Positions 26,223-35,296 of a DNA stretch of 64,000 nucleotides are shown piece by piece. How positions within the stretch are numbered: position 1 is the stretch's first letter; the number at the start of each line of letters is the position of its first letter. Source of the stretch: Colwellia sp. 20A7. GTDB lineage: Bacteria; Pseudomonadota; Gammaproteobacteria; Enterobacterales; Alteromonadaceae. A program made the position numbers and the translations under genes. The stretch is taken from positions 4,154,001 through 4,218,000 of the forward strand of contig NZ_CP047130.1 of the NCBI RefSeq assembly GCF_009832865.1, written 5' to 3'. Under the pieces are notes generated by a model. The model saw nothing but the letters and a program-made list of their open reading frames with translations. It was not told the origin of the DNA and did not search any database.

Positions 26223-26426
26223 TTAAGGTTTAAATACACCAATCACTTGCTCATGTTGACGTACTACTTCTTCAACTTGTGGCTCGCTTTGTGTCATTTG
26301 ATCACCACAACTAACGCAAGTCACTTTTTCTACACCGTCTTCTTTTGTCAATGCTAACGTATCTTGCGCTTTACATTTAGGGCAAATAGCCCCTGCAATA
26401 AATCTTTTTCTCTGCTGCTTTTTCAT
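26223..26426 (-). CDS. yheV: YheV-family zinc-ribbon protein
   Basis: A 67-residue protein matching YheV (DUF2387): KRFIAGAICPKCKAQDTL at the start, a second CVSCGDQM, and the conserved tail EQVIGVFKP. The two CxxC pairs probably bind one zinc. Function unknown. In enterobacteria it lies near kefB and yheS; here the yheS homologue lies just beyond on the other strand. Confidence 0.93.
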   Translation of the reverse strand: MKKQQRKRFIAGAICPKCKAQDTLALTKEDGVEKVTCVSCGDQMTQSEPQVEEVVRQHEQVIGVFKP

Positions 26427-26595
26427 GTGTAATCGCCCTGCTTAATAAGTTATTTAAATGACTTAACTAATAAATAATCTGGATAATCGTTATTTTACCT
26501 TGAATAGTGGCAACAGGAAAAGCGACAATGCACAGGTATTTTATAATCAGCGCTTTTAGCTATTTTTCACTCATGATTTATATAAGGAAAAAACA

Positions 26596-28518
26596 TTGAT
26601 CACCGCCAGCGATTTAAGCTTAGACAGAGGTGCAAAAAACCTAATAACAGCCTCTAGTTTCACTATACATCCTAACCATAAAGTGGGCTTAGTTGGCAGT
26701 AACGGCTGTGGTAAATCGTCTCTTTTTGCCGCTTTACTCGGAGAGTTATCGCCTGATGCAGGAGATTTATCTTTACCGAGCAGTTGGTCTATAGCAACAG
26801 TGAAGCAAGAAACACCGTCTCTTGAGCAATCTGCCCTTGATTATGTAATGGATGGCGACAAAGAATATCGCCAACTAGAGCAGCAATTAGACCAAGCGCG
26901 CCTCGATGACGATGGTAACCTAGAAGCGATATTAATCAATAAAATAGATACCATTCATGGTTATAGCTTACCTGCGCGTGCGGGAGAGTTATTACACGGT
27001 TTAGGCTTTTTACAAAATCAGCTAACAAACCCTGTTAAAGATTTCTCGGGTGGTTGGCGAATGCGTTTAAACTTAGCCCAAGCATTAATAAGCCGTGCTG
27101 ATTTATTACTGCTAGATGAACCAACCAACCATTTGGATTTAGACGCCGTTATTTGGCTACAACGCTGGTTGAAACGTTTTACTGGCACCTTAGTACTTAT
27201 TTCGCATGATCGTGATTTTCTTGATACGGTGATCAATCAAATATTACATATTGAACATCAACGCGCCAAGCTTTATAGCGGTAATTACAGCTCTTTTGAA
27301 AGACAACGTGCTGAACATTTAGCCCAACAAGACGTACAGTTTCAAAAACAACAAAAAGAAGCAGCCAACTTAACTGCCTTTGTTGATAGATTTAGAGCCA
27401 AAGCGAGTAAAGCTAAACAAGCACAAAGTCGTTTAAAACGTTTAGAAAAGCTACCAAATTTAGCGCCTGCGCATGTTGATAGCCAATTCACTTTTAATTT
27501 TGAACAACCAGATAACTTACCTTACCCGTTATTATCTCTCACTGAGAGTCAGTGTGGCTATAGCACTGAAACCATCATCCTTAACGATGTAGGTTTAACG
27601 TTAGTACCTGGCAGTCGCATTGGTTTATTAGGCAGAAATGGTGCTGGTAAATCAACACTAATTAAATCGCTTGCCGGTGAAATAGCCCTACTTAATGGTG
27701 AGCGTTATTGTGCTCAAGAGTTAAAAATAGGTTATTTCTCTCAACATCAATTAGAACAATTACACGGTAGTTCAAGCCCTGTTGATCATATTCTTCGTGC
27801 AAAGCCGGCACTAGGTGAACCACAAGCGAGAAGCTTTTTAGGTAAGTTTGGCTTTAGTGGCGATCAAGCCCTTGAAGCTGTTATTAATATGTCTGGCGGT
27901 GAAAAAGCACGTTTAGTATTAGCACTTATTGTTTTAGAAAAGCCACAATTACTATTACTCGATGAGCCTACTAACCATTTAGATTTAGAAATGCGACAAG
28001 CTTTAGTGATGGCATTGCAAGATTTTGGCGGCGCTATAATCTTAATAGCGCATGATCGTTTTTTACTCGAATCTTGTGTTGATGAATTCTATTTAGTGGC
28101 TAATGGTAGTGTCATTGATTTCAATGGAGATATTGATGATTATCAACAATGGCTCAACGACGACAAAAAACAAACCTTTACTAATAATAAAATAGAAAAC
28201 ACGTCTAATGACAGTGATAATGAAGATAAAGGCTTAGACAAAAAACAGTTGCGCCAACAACAAGCGGAATTACGAAAGAAGTCTGGTCCATTACGTAAAG
28301 AGTCAGATAAATTAGAGAAGCAAATCGCGCAATGGCAAAAAGAGTTAGAGCAAGTTGAGGCTTTACTTAGTGACAGTGATATATATCAAACTGAGCGCAA
28401 AAAAGAATTAACAACACAACTCAAGCTACAAGCTAATTTAAAAGACAATATAGAAGAGCATGAAATGCTTTGGCTAGAAATAGCAGAAAAAATTGAAGAA
28501 ATCATGTCTTCAAATTAA
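26596..28518 (+). CDS. yheS: ABC-F ATPase YheS
   Basis: A 640-residue soluble protein with two ATPase cassettes: Walker A GSNGCGKSS and GRNGAGKST, signatures DFSGGWRMRL and NMSGGEKARL, Walker B LLLDEPTNHLDLD twice, an interdomain linker with basic helices (KASKAKQAQSRLKRL), and a C-terminal coiled coil rich in Lys, Glu and Gln (about 540-640). No membrane domain. ABC-F proteins bind the ribosome and relieve stalled states. The start is TTG behind AAGGA, which aligns with the usual YheS N-terminus. Confidence 0.93.
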   Translation: MITASDLSLDRGAKNLITASSFTIHPNHKVGLVGSNGCGKSSLFAALLGELSPDAGDLSLPSSWSIATVKQETPSLEQSALDYVMDGDKEYRQLEQQLDQARLDDDGNLEAILINKIDTIHGYSLPARAGELLHGLGFLQNQLTNPVKDFSGGWRMRLNLAQALISRADLLLLDEPTNHLDLDAVIWLQRWLKRFTGTLVLISHDRDFLDTVINQILHIEHQRAKLYSGNYSSFERQRAEHLAQQDVQFQKQQKEAANLTAFVDRFRAKASKAKQAQSRLKRLEKLPNLAPAHVDSQFTFNFEQPDNLPYPLLSLTESQCGYSTETIILNDVGLTLVPGSRIGLLGRNGAGKSTLIKSLAGEIALLNGERYCAQELKIGYFSQHQLEQLHGSSSPVDHILRAKPALGEPQARSFLGKFGFSGDQALEAVINMSGGEKARLVLALIVLEKPQLLLLDEPTNHLDLEMRQALVMALQDFGGAIILIAHDRFLLESCVDEFYLVANGSVIDFNGDIDDYQQWLNDDKKQTFTNNKIENTSNDSDNEDKGLDKKQLRQQQAELRKKSGPLRKESDKLEKQIAQWQKELEQVEALLSDSDIYQTERKKELTTQLKLQANLKDNIEEHEMLWLEIAEKIEEIMSSN

Positions 28519-28606
28519 AAATTTGAGCTACACTTAGTTAGGCCAAACTCAGGTTTATTCTGTGTAATAACACTTATATTAATGAAAAATATTAAAGAGA
28601 AAAATT

Positions 28607-29347
28607 ATGCGAAATTTTACAGGCACATTAATTTTTTTACTGGCAAGTAGCTTTTCTACGCTAAGCCAGGCTAATGATATTGAACAAGGGATCTACGAAT
28701 TGAACCGTGGTGAATTTCATGCTGCTATTGAGCAATTTCGTCCCTTGGTAGCAGAGGGTTATGCTCCTGCGCAGTACCAAATGGCACTTGTTTATCAAAA
28801 TGGTTATGGCGTTCCTAAAGATGGTATGAAAGCTTTAGCGTTATTTGAATTAGCCGCAGAACAAAATGATTCTGACGCTCAATTCGAACTTGCCTTAATT
28901 TACAGCGAAGGTAAGTTAGTTAAACAGGACTTAAAGAAGTCATATGAATTAACCTACAAAGCAGCCAAAAAAGGTTTATCAAGCGCACAATTTAATTTAG
29001 CTGTTATGTATGCGAATGGTACGGGTGTCGATCAAGATGACTTTAAAGCATCTCGTTGGTATAAAAATGCCGCTAATCAAAATCACGCGTTGGCACAATT
29101 TAACCTTGCCTTACTTTATAGTGAAGGAAAAGGGGTAGAAAAAAGCACCGAAATGTCTCTTGTATGGAATACCGTCGCTTCTTGGAATAGTTACCCTAAT
29201 GCTAATACCAGCCGCATACTTGATGAACGAGAATTATCTAGAGTAAAAATAGACGCAGCAGTAGAAAAAGCGAATAAAATTTACAGTAAGATTATTGAGC
29301 AACAAACCCTAAAAGCAGAAATGGCTAAAAAGAACGATTTATATTGA
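28607..29347 (+). CDS. periplasmic Sel1-repeat protein
   Basis: A 246-residue protein with a signal peptide ending near SQA (23) and about four to five Sel1-type helix-turn-helix repeats, for example APAQYQMALVYQNGYGVPKD, SDAQFELALIYSEGKLVKQD and SAQFNLAVMYANGTGVDQDD. Such solenoids bind other proteins. Partner unknown. The C-terminal 55 residues are helical and charged. The ATG follows AAAGAGA. Confidence 0.9.
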   Translation: MRNFTGTLIFLLASSFSTLSQANDIEQGIYELNRGEFHAAIEQFRPLVAEGYAPAQYQMALVYQNGYGVPKDGMKALALFELAAEQNDSDAQFELALIYSEGKLVKQDLKKSYELTYKAAKKGLSSAQFNLAVMYANGTGVDQDDFKASRWYKNAANQNHALAQFNLALLYSEGKGVEKSTEMSLVWNTVASWNSYPNANTSRILDERELSRVKIDAAVEKANKIYSKIIEQQTLKAEMAKKNDLY

Positions 29348-29415
29348 TCTACATCACCTTATAATTATTCTGGGTTTACTATACTAAACCCAATGATAAA
29401 TATAAGGAGTTAATT

Positions 29416-29544
29416 ATGAATTTTATTACCATGCTTAAGAATGATCCTGTTGTGATGTTTTCTATTGGCGGCTTAGCTATTGTGTTAGGGATTTGTGCAT
29501 TTTACGTTTATTACTTTATTAAACATATTAAGGACGACTCTTAA
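29416..29544 (+). CDS. DUF3149-like 42-residue membrane protein
   Basis: A short gene of 42 codons plus stop: NDPVVMFSIGGLAIVLGICA followed by FYVYYFIKHI and a charged end. The DPV before a single helix and the YFxK end fit the small DUF3149 membrane proteins. It has a good AAGGAG ribosome site seven bases before the ATG. Function unknown. Confidence 0.75.
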   Translation: MNFITMLKNDPVVMFSIGGLAIVLGICAFYVYYFIKHIKDDS

Positions 29545-29649
29545 TCGTTAACTTTCAGGATAGTAATCTGTTTTTTAATCGATAGAGTAATTGAGATCAA
29601 TGTCGTACAATAGCTTTTCTCACTGTACGACCTTCCTCAAAAGTAACAA

Positions 29650-29877
29650 ATGATTATTCCATTAGAGCAAATCCAAGTAGACACTTTAGACGCAATTATT
29701 GAAGAATTTATTTTACGCGAAGGCACCGACTACGGTGCTATCGATACCAGTAAAGAAGATAAAATAGCACAAGTGAAATTACAGTTAAAACAAGGTAGTG
29801 CAGTATTGGTTTACTCTGAACTACATGAAAGCGTTAACATTCTTCCAAGTGATCAATTTAAACAAGAAGAAAGTTAA
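29650..29877 (+). CDS. yheU: YheU family protein (UPF0270)
   Basis: A 75-residue acidic soluble protein matching YheU along its length: [48 protein letters not shown] and N-I-L-P-x-D-Q-F. Function unknown. It lies close to yheS and yheV homologues, as in enterobacteria. Confidence 0.93.
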   Translation: MIIPLEQIQVDTLDAIIEEFILREGTDYGAIDTSKEDKIAQVKLQLKQGSAVLVYSELHESVNILPSDQFKQEES

Positions 29878-30007
29878 TCTTCAACGATCATTGTAGCAAT
29901 TGAGATCCTAAATCAAGTTTAGGCCACGTTCAGGTGCAGGATAACGGCAAGAAATCGCTAACGTAAATAATCACTACTGTTAATTATGCAGAGCCTTATC
30001 GCCAGTA

Positions 30008-30850
30008 TTAATCACTATAAACTTTTCTATGGGCTTTAATGACTTTTTTCCAAGGAATGTTTTGATTTCCTAAGCTAAGAAAGTCGGGGTTAAGTAAGCT
30101 ATCTCTTTTATTGTAAGTAAGGGGGTTAAACTCACTATCAATAATAGTGCCACCTGCTTGCTCTAAAATACATTGGCTAGCCCCTGTATCCCACTCACCG
30201 GTAACACCTATACGCAAGTAACAGTCAGCACCACCTTCAGCAATTAAACAGTTTTTTAATGAACAACTGCCTAATGCAATATGATCAAAATCAAACTCTT
30301 TACTCAAGTATTGTCCCATTAATTCTATACGTTGACGTTTACTAATTGCCACTTTAATACGACGAGACTCTTGATACTCTGCAACATGAATTTGATGACT
30401 ACTATTATTATTTTTAAGGTTACATTCCTTAAAAGCGCCTAGATTATTTTGGCCGTAGTAAGTTAAGCAATGATCAGGCGCATGAATAACACCAATACTT
30501 GGCCAACCATTTTCAATTAATGCAATATTTACCGCAAAATCACCGCTACCAATAATAAACTCACCCGTGCCATCAATAGGGTCAAGTAACCAATATCGTT
30601 GCCAGTTTTTTCGCTGTGCTAATGGAACAGTCCCAACTTCTTCAGAAATAATAGGAATATCTGGCGTTAACGTTTGTAATTGATCCATCAAAATATCATT
30701 AGAAGCGATGTCAGCACTCGTCACTGGACTATTATCTGACTTCATGTTCGCGGTGAAGCTTTGATCTCGATAATACTTCATTACCTCAACACCCGCTTTT
30801 TTAGCGCTTTCTAAGGCAATACTTAATAGCTTTTCGTTACTCATGCTCAT
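30008..30850 (-). CDS. cysQ: 3'(2'),5'-bisphosphate nucleotidase CysQ
   Basis: A 280-residue inositol-monophosphatase-fold enzyme: SDNSPVTSADIASN, ISEEVG, LLDPIDGTGEFI (metal-binding D-x-I/L-D-G-T) and GEWDTGASQCILEQAGG. It degrades 3'-phosphoadenosine 5'-phosphate to AMP, removing a by-product of sulfate assimilation. A longer frame begins at 30895 inside nudE; the ATG at 30850 follows AGGA by eight bases and starts four bases after the nudE stop, so it is preferred. Operon with nudE. Confidence 0.93.
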   Translation of the reverse strand: MSMSNEKLLSIALESAKKAGVEVMKYYRDQSFTANMKSDNSPVTSADIASNDILMDQLQTLTPDIPIISEEVGTVPLAQRKNWQRYWLLDPIDGTGEFIIGSGDFAVNIALIENGWPSIGVIHAPDHCLTYYGQNNLGAFKECNLKNNNSSHQIHVAEYQESRRIKVAISKRQRIELMGQYLSKEFDFDHIALGSCSLKNCLIAEGGADCYLRIGVTGEWDTGASQCILEQAGGTIIDSEFNPLTYNKRDSLLNPDFLSLGNQNIPWKKVIKAHRKVYSD

Positions 30851-30854
30851 ATAT

Positions 30855-31427
30855 CTAATCCTGATTGGATAACTTGCTTGGGGAAAGGTAATCAACTGAT
30901 AACATTAACGCAGCGATACTACGAGCTTCTTGAAAATCAGGTTGGCGTAATAACGCTTTATAGTCTTTAATTGGCCAAGGAACAACATCTAATGGCTCAG
31001 GTTCATCACCTTCAAGCATTGAAGGGTATAAATCACTAGCAACGAAGATATCCATTTTTGCGTTAAAGAAAGCGGGAGCCATCATCACTTGGGAAAGGAA
31101 TTTCAGTTGCTTGCTGCCATAAAAGATTTCTTCTTGTAACTCACGATTAGCTGCCTGTTCAGGTGATTCACCAGGATCAATTAATCCTTTAGGAAAACCT
31201 AATTCATAGCTATGAGTTCCTGCACAGTATTCTCTCACTAATAATATAGTATCAGCGTCAAGCATAGGCACTATCATAACCGCACCATTTCCAGAGCCAA
31301 CCATGCGCTCATACTGACGCTCTTCGCCATTACTAAAGGTTAGTTCAAGCTGTTCAATAGTAAACAAACGACTTTTCGCCACTTGATTTCGACTATTGAT
31401 TTTTGGTAATTTATTTTTCCCTATCAT
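30855..31427 (-). CDS. nudE: ADP compounds hydrolase NudE
   Basis: A 190-residue Nudix hydrolase. The Nudix box reads GLIDPGESPEQAANRELQEE, fitting G-x5-E-x7-R-E-x2-E-E. N-terminal SRLFTIEQLELTFSNGEERQ and GAVMIVPML are typical of NudE, which hydrolyses ADP-ribose, Ap3A and NADH-type compounds. First gene of a nudE-cysQ operon; divergent from yrfG across a 67-bp gap that must hold both promoters. Confidence 0.92.
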   Translation of the reverse strand: MIGKNKLPKINSRNQVAKSRLFTIEQLELTFSNGEERQYERMVGSGNGAVMIVPMLDADTILLVREYCAGTHSYELGFPKGLIDPGESPEQAANRELQEEIFYGSKQLKFLSQVMMAPAFFNAKMDIFVASDLYPSMLEGDEPEPLDVVPWPIKDYKALLRQPDFQEARSIAALMLSVDYLSPSKLSNQD

Positions 31428-31494
31428 AAGCTTGCGTATTTCGTTCTACATAACGCTATAATGACACGATAAACATCAATTATGGAACCTCTAA

Positions 31495-32163
31495 ATGCTC
31501 AATTGGGAAAAAATTAACTTTGTTCTACTCGATATGGACGGTACTTTATTAGACTTACATTTCGATAATTTTTTTTGGCATAGCCATATTCCATCAAAAT
31601 ACGCTCAAGCACACAATGTTTCCTTAGTTGAAGCTCAAAAATATTTACATGTTGAAACCAGTAAAGTATCGGGAGAAATTGAGTGGTATTGTTTAGATTA
31701 TTGGACTGATAAACTTGATTTACCTATTGTTGAATTAAAGAAAGAAATACAACATAAAATTGCGCTACGTCCAGATACATTACCCTTTTTAGCAGCGCTT
31801 AAAGCAGCAAAGAAACAAGTGGTGTTATTAACGAATGCTCACCCTGACAGTTTGTCGCTAAAGGTTGAAAGAACAGCATTAGATCAGCATATTGATGTAT
31901 TAATCTCAACTCATCGCTATGGTGCAACTAAAGAATCACAAGTTTTATGGCAAAAATTACAAGCCGACTTGAAGTTTGATAATGATTCAACATTATTTGT
32001 AGATGATAGTTTAACAATTCTAAATAGCGCTAAGAAATTTGGTATACAGCACTTACTGGCTGTCGCAAATCCAGACTCTACTTTACCCAGCTTTAATGAA
32101 ACTCACCTAAAGGGCTATTCTTACATTACAGATTATAGAAATATTATTGCTGATATTATTTAG
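31495..32163 (+). CDS. yrfG: GMP/IMP nucleotidase YrfG
   Basis: A 222-residue HAD phosphatase: DMDGTLLDLHFDNFFW (nucleophile and acid Asp), PFLAALKAAKKQVVLLTNAH (motif II) and FVDDSLTILNSAKKFG (motif IV). The DLHFDNFFW sequence after the nucleophile is characteristic of YrfG, which dephosphorylates purine monophosphates. Divergent from nudE, the same neighbour as in enterobacteria. Confidence 0.93.
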   Translation: MLNWEKINFVLLDMDGTLLDLHFDNFFWHSHIPSKYAQAHNVSLVEAQKYLHVETSKVSGEIEWYCLDYWTDKLDLPIVELKKEIQHKIALRPDTLPFLAALKAAKKQVVLLTNAHPDSLSLKVERTALDQHIDVLISTHRYGATKESQVLWQKLQADLKFDNDSTLFVDDSLTILNSAKKFGIQHLLAVANPDSTLPSFNETHLKGYSYITDYRNIIADII

Positions 32164-32179
32164 TCATCAATGAAAGCTG

Positions 32180-33274
32180 TCATACAACTTGACTAAATGA
32201 TTGTGCATTTCGGTTGAATAAATGTGCATGACACTCAGCTAATATCGACAATGCAATGCTTTCAGGCAATGTTCCACCAATATCAAGACCCGATGGACCT
32301 GCGAATACAAAAGGCAATATAGCTTCTTTGATATTCGCTTGCATAATCACTTGCTGCTTTCTATTTTTTGGACCAAGTAAAGCCATATATTGCAAGTTTG
32401 AGTGTGCTAAAGCATGTAATGCATGTAATGCATGTGCATCTATACTTATATTATGGCTCATTAAGATCGCAGCATTCACGTTTTTTTCAGCAACAAAAGT
32501 CGCTAAAACGTTAGCCTCACCTTTAATCAGGTAATCAACATTCGCAAAGTATTCTTTTCGTGCATTCGCTGGGCGAGGATCCCATAAGGAAACTTGCCAG
32601 CCCAACTGCTTTGCCATATTAACTAAAGGTCTAGCATCAATTCCACCGCCAACAATAAGTAAGTGCGGCTCAGGAATAATAGGTGTCGCTAACCAATTAG
32701 CCTTATCTTTAATAAGTATATTATTGGTCGTGCTTGAGTTATGAGACGTGCTTTCATTTTTTGATACGGCAAAGCTTGATGCTGAAATGAGTGCAGCTGT
32801 TTCAGCTATATCAGTAACGCTTTTAGCTTCAAAATACGCTTTAGAGTCAATATTATCATCAACAATACGCTGATATAGATACCCAGAGATACGATTATTA
32901 AGTGTTTCATAGACATCAATTAACGACAAATAGTTATTATCAGCATGAATTGGCTCCAACATAATATAAATGGTACCACCACAACCAATACCTAAGTGGA
33001 ATGACATATCATCTTCATCTGAACCGTCATAACAAAGTAACTTTGTTACACCCGTTTGCATGACTTTGCGTGCAGTAACAGCGATGTCAGACTCTAAACA
33101 GCCACCACTTAACATCCCTAATTGATGACCTTGACTGCTAAATAACATCATAGCACCCGCTTTTCGATAACAAGGACCTTCAGTTTTATAAATAGTCGCT
33201 AAAACCCAATCGCAATTATCCTTATTGGGATACCACTGAGTTAACAAATGTGACAAATGGTTACTAATGTTCAT
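32180..33274 (-). CDS. xdhC: XdhC/CoxI-family molybdoenzyme maturation protein
   Basis: A 364-residue protein. The N-terminal XdhC/CoxI domain shows TEGPCYRKAGAMMLF and GMLSGGCLESDI with its conserved Cys; the C-terminal Rossmann domain shows LLIVGGGIDARPLVNMA and GLDIGGTLPESIALSI. XdhC binds sulfurated molybdenum cofactor and loads it into xanthine-dehydrogenase-type enzymes. No such enzyme is in this window, so it is an orphan here. A Ser/Asn/Thr-rich stretch (170-190) separates the domains. Confidence 0.88.
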   Translation of the reverse strand: MNISNHLSHLLTQWYPNKDNCDWVLATIYKTEGPCYRKAGAMMLFSSQGHQLGMLSGGCLESDIAVTARKVMQTGVTKLLCYDGSDEDDMSFHLGIGCGGTIYIMLEPIHADNNYLSLIDVYETLNNRISGYLYQRIVDDNIDSKAYFEAKSVTDIAETAALISASSFAVSKNESTSHNSSTTNNILIKDKANWLATPIIPEPHLLIVGGGIDARPLVNMAKQLGWQVSLWDPRPANARKEYFANVDYLIKGEANVLATFVAEKNVNAAILMSHNISIDAHALHALHALAHSNLQYMALLGPKNRKQQVIMQANIKEAILPFVFAGPSGLDIGGTLPESIALSILAECHAHLFNRNAQSFSQVV

Positions 33275-33742
33275 TCCAACCTATAAACTTAAACTGACAT
33301 TGATTTAAAAGATAATAATGGCATATTCCTTTCTACTGCAATGTCATATTTTTGCGCATTAATAATCATTGATTGTTGCAGAATCAATTGCCTGATATTT
33401 TTGAGCGCTTAGAATAACTGCTTATGCCAAATTACACAAAGGTAAACGACCAAGCGCTATATAATTACGATTAACCGCCATAAGATCTAAGCTCAAGTAA
33501 CTAAAATAAAATTAATTATTAAAACGGTTATCTGCAAAGGACTTTATCTAGATTACACAACGCTGAAACTGCTTTTACACCCTTGATTTTATTATTTAAT
33601 AGACTCAAACATTGTTAGTAGTAGCGAGTAAAAAACACATGTTAAGTCACTTAATTTGGTAACACCACAAAATAATACTAGCACAAAAGCGCATATGTGA
33701 ATATTGTATCCATCAGTTTAAACAATTACTTGAGATAATATT
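33275..33742. other. 468-bp intergenic region upstream of the permease
   Basis: Divergent promoter region between xdhC and the ArsP-like permease. I see AT-rich sequence with scattered short symmetric pieces (GCGCATATGTG near 33691) but no open frame, no clear attC, tRNA or repeat. An ArsR-type operator would be expected near 33680-33740, but none is convincing by eye. Confidence 0.4.
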
Positions 33743-34774
33743 TTGAATACTGAAAAATTAATGATCGCGCTAAATGAGTTTACTCATGTCGGGGGCGCTT
33801 TAGTCCTTATTATTGCTGTTGTTTCTATTCTTACGGGATTCATGCGTGAATACATTCCACAAGATAAGTTGCAAAAAAAATTAACTAAGCATGAAAAATG
33901 GGGATCATTACTTGGCGCAAGCTTTGGCATGTTAACCCCTTTCTGCAGCGCTGCTGTGGTGCCCGTTACAATGGGCATGGCATCAATGGGTGCATCACTG
34001 GGTACAGTATTAAGCTTTTTAATTTCGGCCCCTTTATGTAACTTCATTGTATTAGCAATGATCTATGCAACCTTTGGACTAAAAATAACGGTTATTTATT
34101 TAGTCATCACATTTACTGCGGCTGTTTTAGGTGGATGGTTGATTTCTAAATCGCCTTGGCGAAATGAGATCAAACGCGGTGAAGAACTAGAAGGACCTAC
34201 ATCACAGCCTAGTTGTGGTGGAGCAGTTCAAACATCAAGTGCATGTGCTGCAGCTAGCCCTACTTCTACTAGTTGTGCTACTCAGTCAAAAACACAGCCA
34301 TCGATTAATTCAATAAGTATGAATTGTGACTCATCTGCAACCATGTTTATGGAATCAGTTGAACCATCAAAAATCCACAAAGCATTACGATTCGCATTAG
34401 CCTTATTCAAAAAGATCGTGCCTTATGTATTATTAGGCGCACTAATTAGTGGCTTGTCTGCTGCGTATTTACCGGCAGAATTAGTGGAAAAGTATGTTGG
34501 CGGAGGTGATTTACAATCAATTATAATCGCCGCGGTTATTGGTGTGCCACTTTACTTACGTATTGAGATGGCAATCCCATTATTAAGTGTTCTTATTCTT
34601 AAAGGAATGGCCTTAGGCCCAGCTTTAGCATTAATTATTGGTGGTACAGGTGCAAGTTTACCTGAAATAGCGCTTGTGTCGGCTGTTCTGAAACGAAAAG
34701 CCGTTGTAGCATTTGTTTTTATTGTACTTACTACTGCTATTCTGGGTGGCGTAATTTTTCAATACCTAGTCTAG
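33743..34774 (+). CDS. ArsP-like permease (DUF318 family) with Cys-rich loop
   Basis: A 343-residue inner membrane permease with two related halves: FGMLTPFCSAAVVPVTMGM and SFLISAPLCNF in the first, GVPLYLRIEMAIPLLSVLIL and GGTGASLPEIALV in the second. Family members export organoarsenicals or other small solutes. Between the halves (about 155-205) is a Ser/Thr/Ala loop with five Cys residues (PSCGG, SSACAAA, TSCATQ, MNCDSS), possibly a metal or metalloid sensor. The start is TTG. An ArsR-type gene follows 100 bp later. Confidence 0.85.
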   Translation: MNTEKLMIALNEFTHVGGALVLIIAVVSILTGFMREYIPQDKLQKKLTKHEKWGSLLGASFGMLTPFCSAAVVPVTMGMASMGASLGTVLSFLISAPLCNFIVLAMIYATFGLKITVIYLVITFTAAVLGGWLISKSPWRNEIKRGEELEGPTSQPSCGGAVQTSSACAAASPTSTSCATQSKTQPSINSISMNCDSSATMFMESVEPSKIHKALRFALALFKKIVPYVLLGALISGLSAAYLPAELVEKYVGGGDLQSIIIAAVIGVPLYLRIEMAIPLLSVLILKGMALGPALALIIGGTGASLPEIALVSAVLKRKAVVAFVFIVLTTAILGGVIFQYLV

Positions 34775-34874
34775 TGTCAAAAAAGTAAGTAAGTAAATTT
34801 AGATATAGCCTTTCTGTGAGAGTTGGTATAATGGCTTTATATTATTTTAACGCAATCAGAAAGGTTATTAACTG

Positions 34875-35264
34875 ATGGATGAGAAGTATATTGATGCACT
34901 AAAAGCTTTATCAGACCCTACTCGACTACGTTTATTTTGGCTTTTAGTCCATATAGATCAGAGAATTAATGTTGCTGAAGCTATGGATGTTATTGGTGAT
35001 ACGCAATATAACGTCTCTCGCAATCTTAAAATGCTGCACAAAGCCGGTTTAATTACACCGACCAAACAAGGTAAATGGGTTTACTATACGTTAAACGAGC
35101 AAACCGCTTTACATTGTAAAGCCTTAGTAGATTCAGTGAAATTTTTGCCAGAAGAAAATTTTTCTGATGTCACTAAACGTTGTATGTTGCGTTTATCCAT
35201 GCGAGATAACGGTGAATGTGTTGTTGGTGCAAACAGTGATGAATGGATATCGGCAAATAACTAA
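34875..35264 (+). CDS. ArsR-family transcriptional regulator
   Basis: A 129-residue winged-helix protein: YIDALKALSDPTRLRLFWLL, then recognition helix QYNVSRNLKMLHKAGLI and wing KQGKWVYYTLNE. It lacks the ELCVCDL metal site of ArsR. Cysteines occur at HCKAL, RCMLR and ECVVG in the C-terminal part, so a different thiol site is possible. It probably represses the adjacent permease; the 100-bp gap contains a TATAAT-like box near 34831 that could drive it separately. Confidence 0.88.
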   Translation: MDEKYIDALKALSDPTRLRLFWLLVHIDQRINVAEAMDVIGDTQYNVSRNLKMLHKAGLITPTKQGKWVYYTLNEQTALHCKALVDSVKFLPEENFSDVTKRCMLRLSMRDNGECVVGANSDEWISANN

Positions 35265-35296
35265 GCTGAAATCCGTTATGCCGATATTTAAATAGT

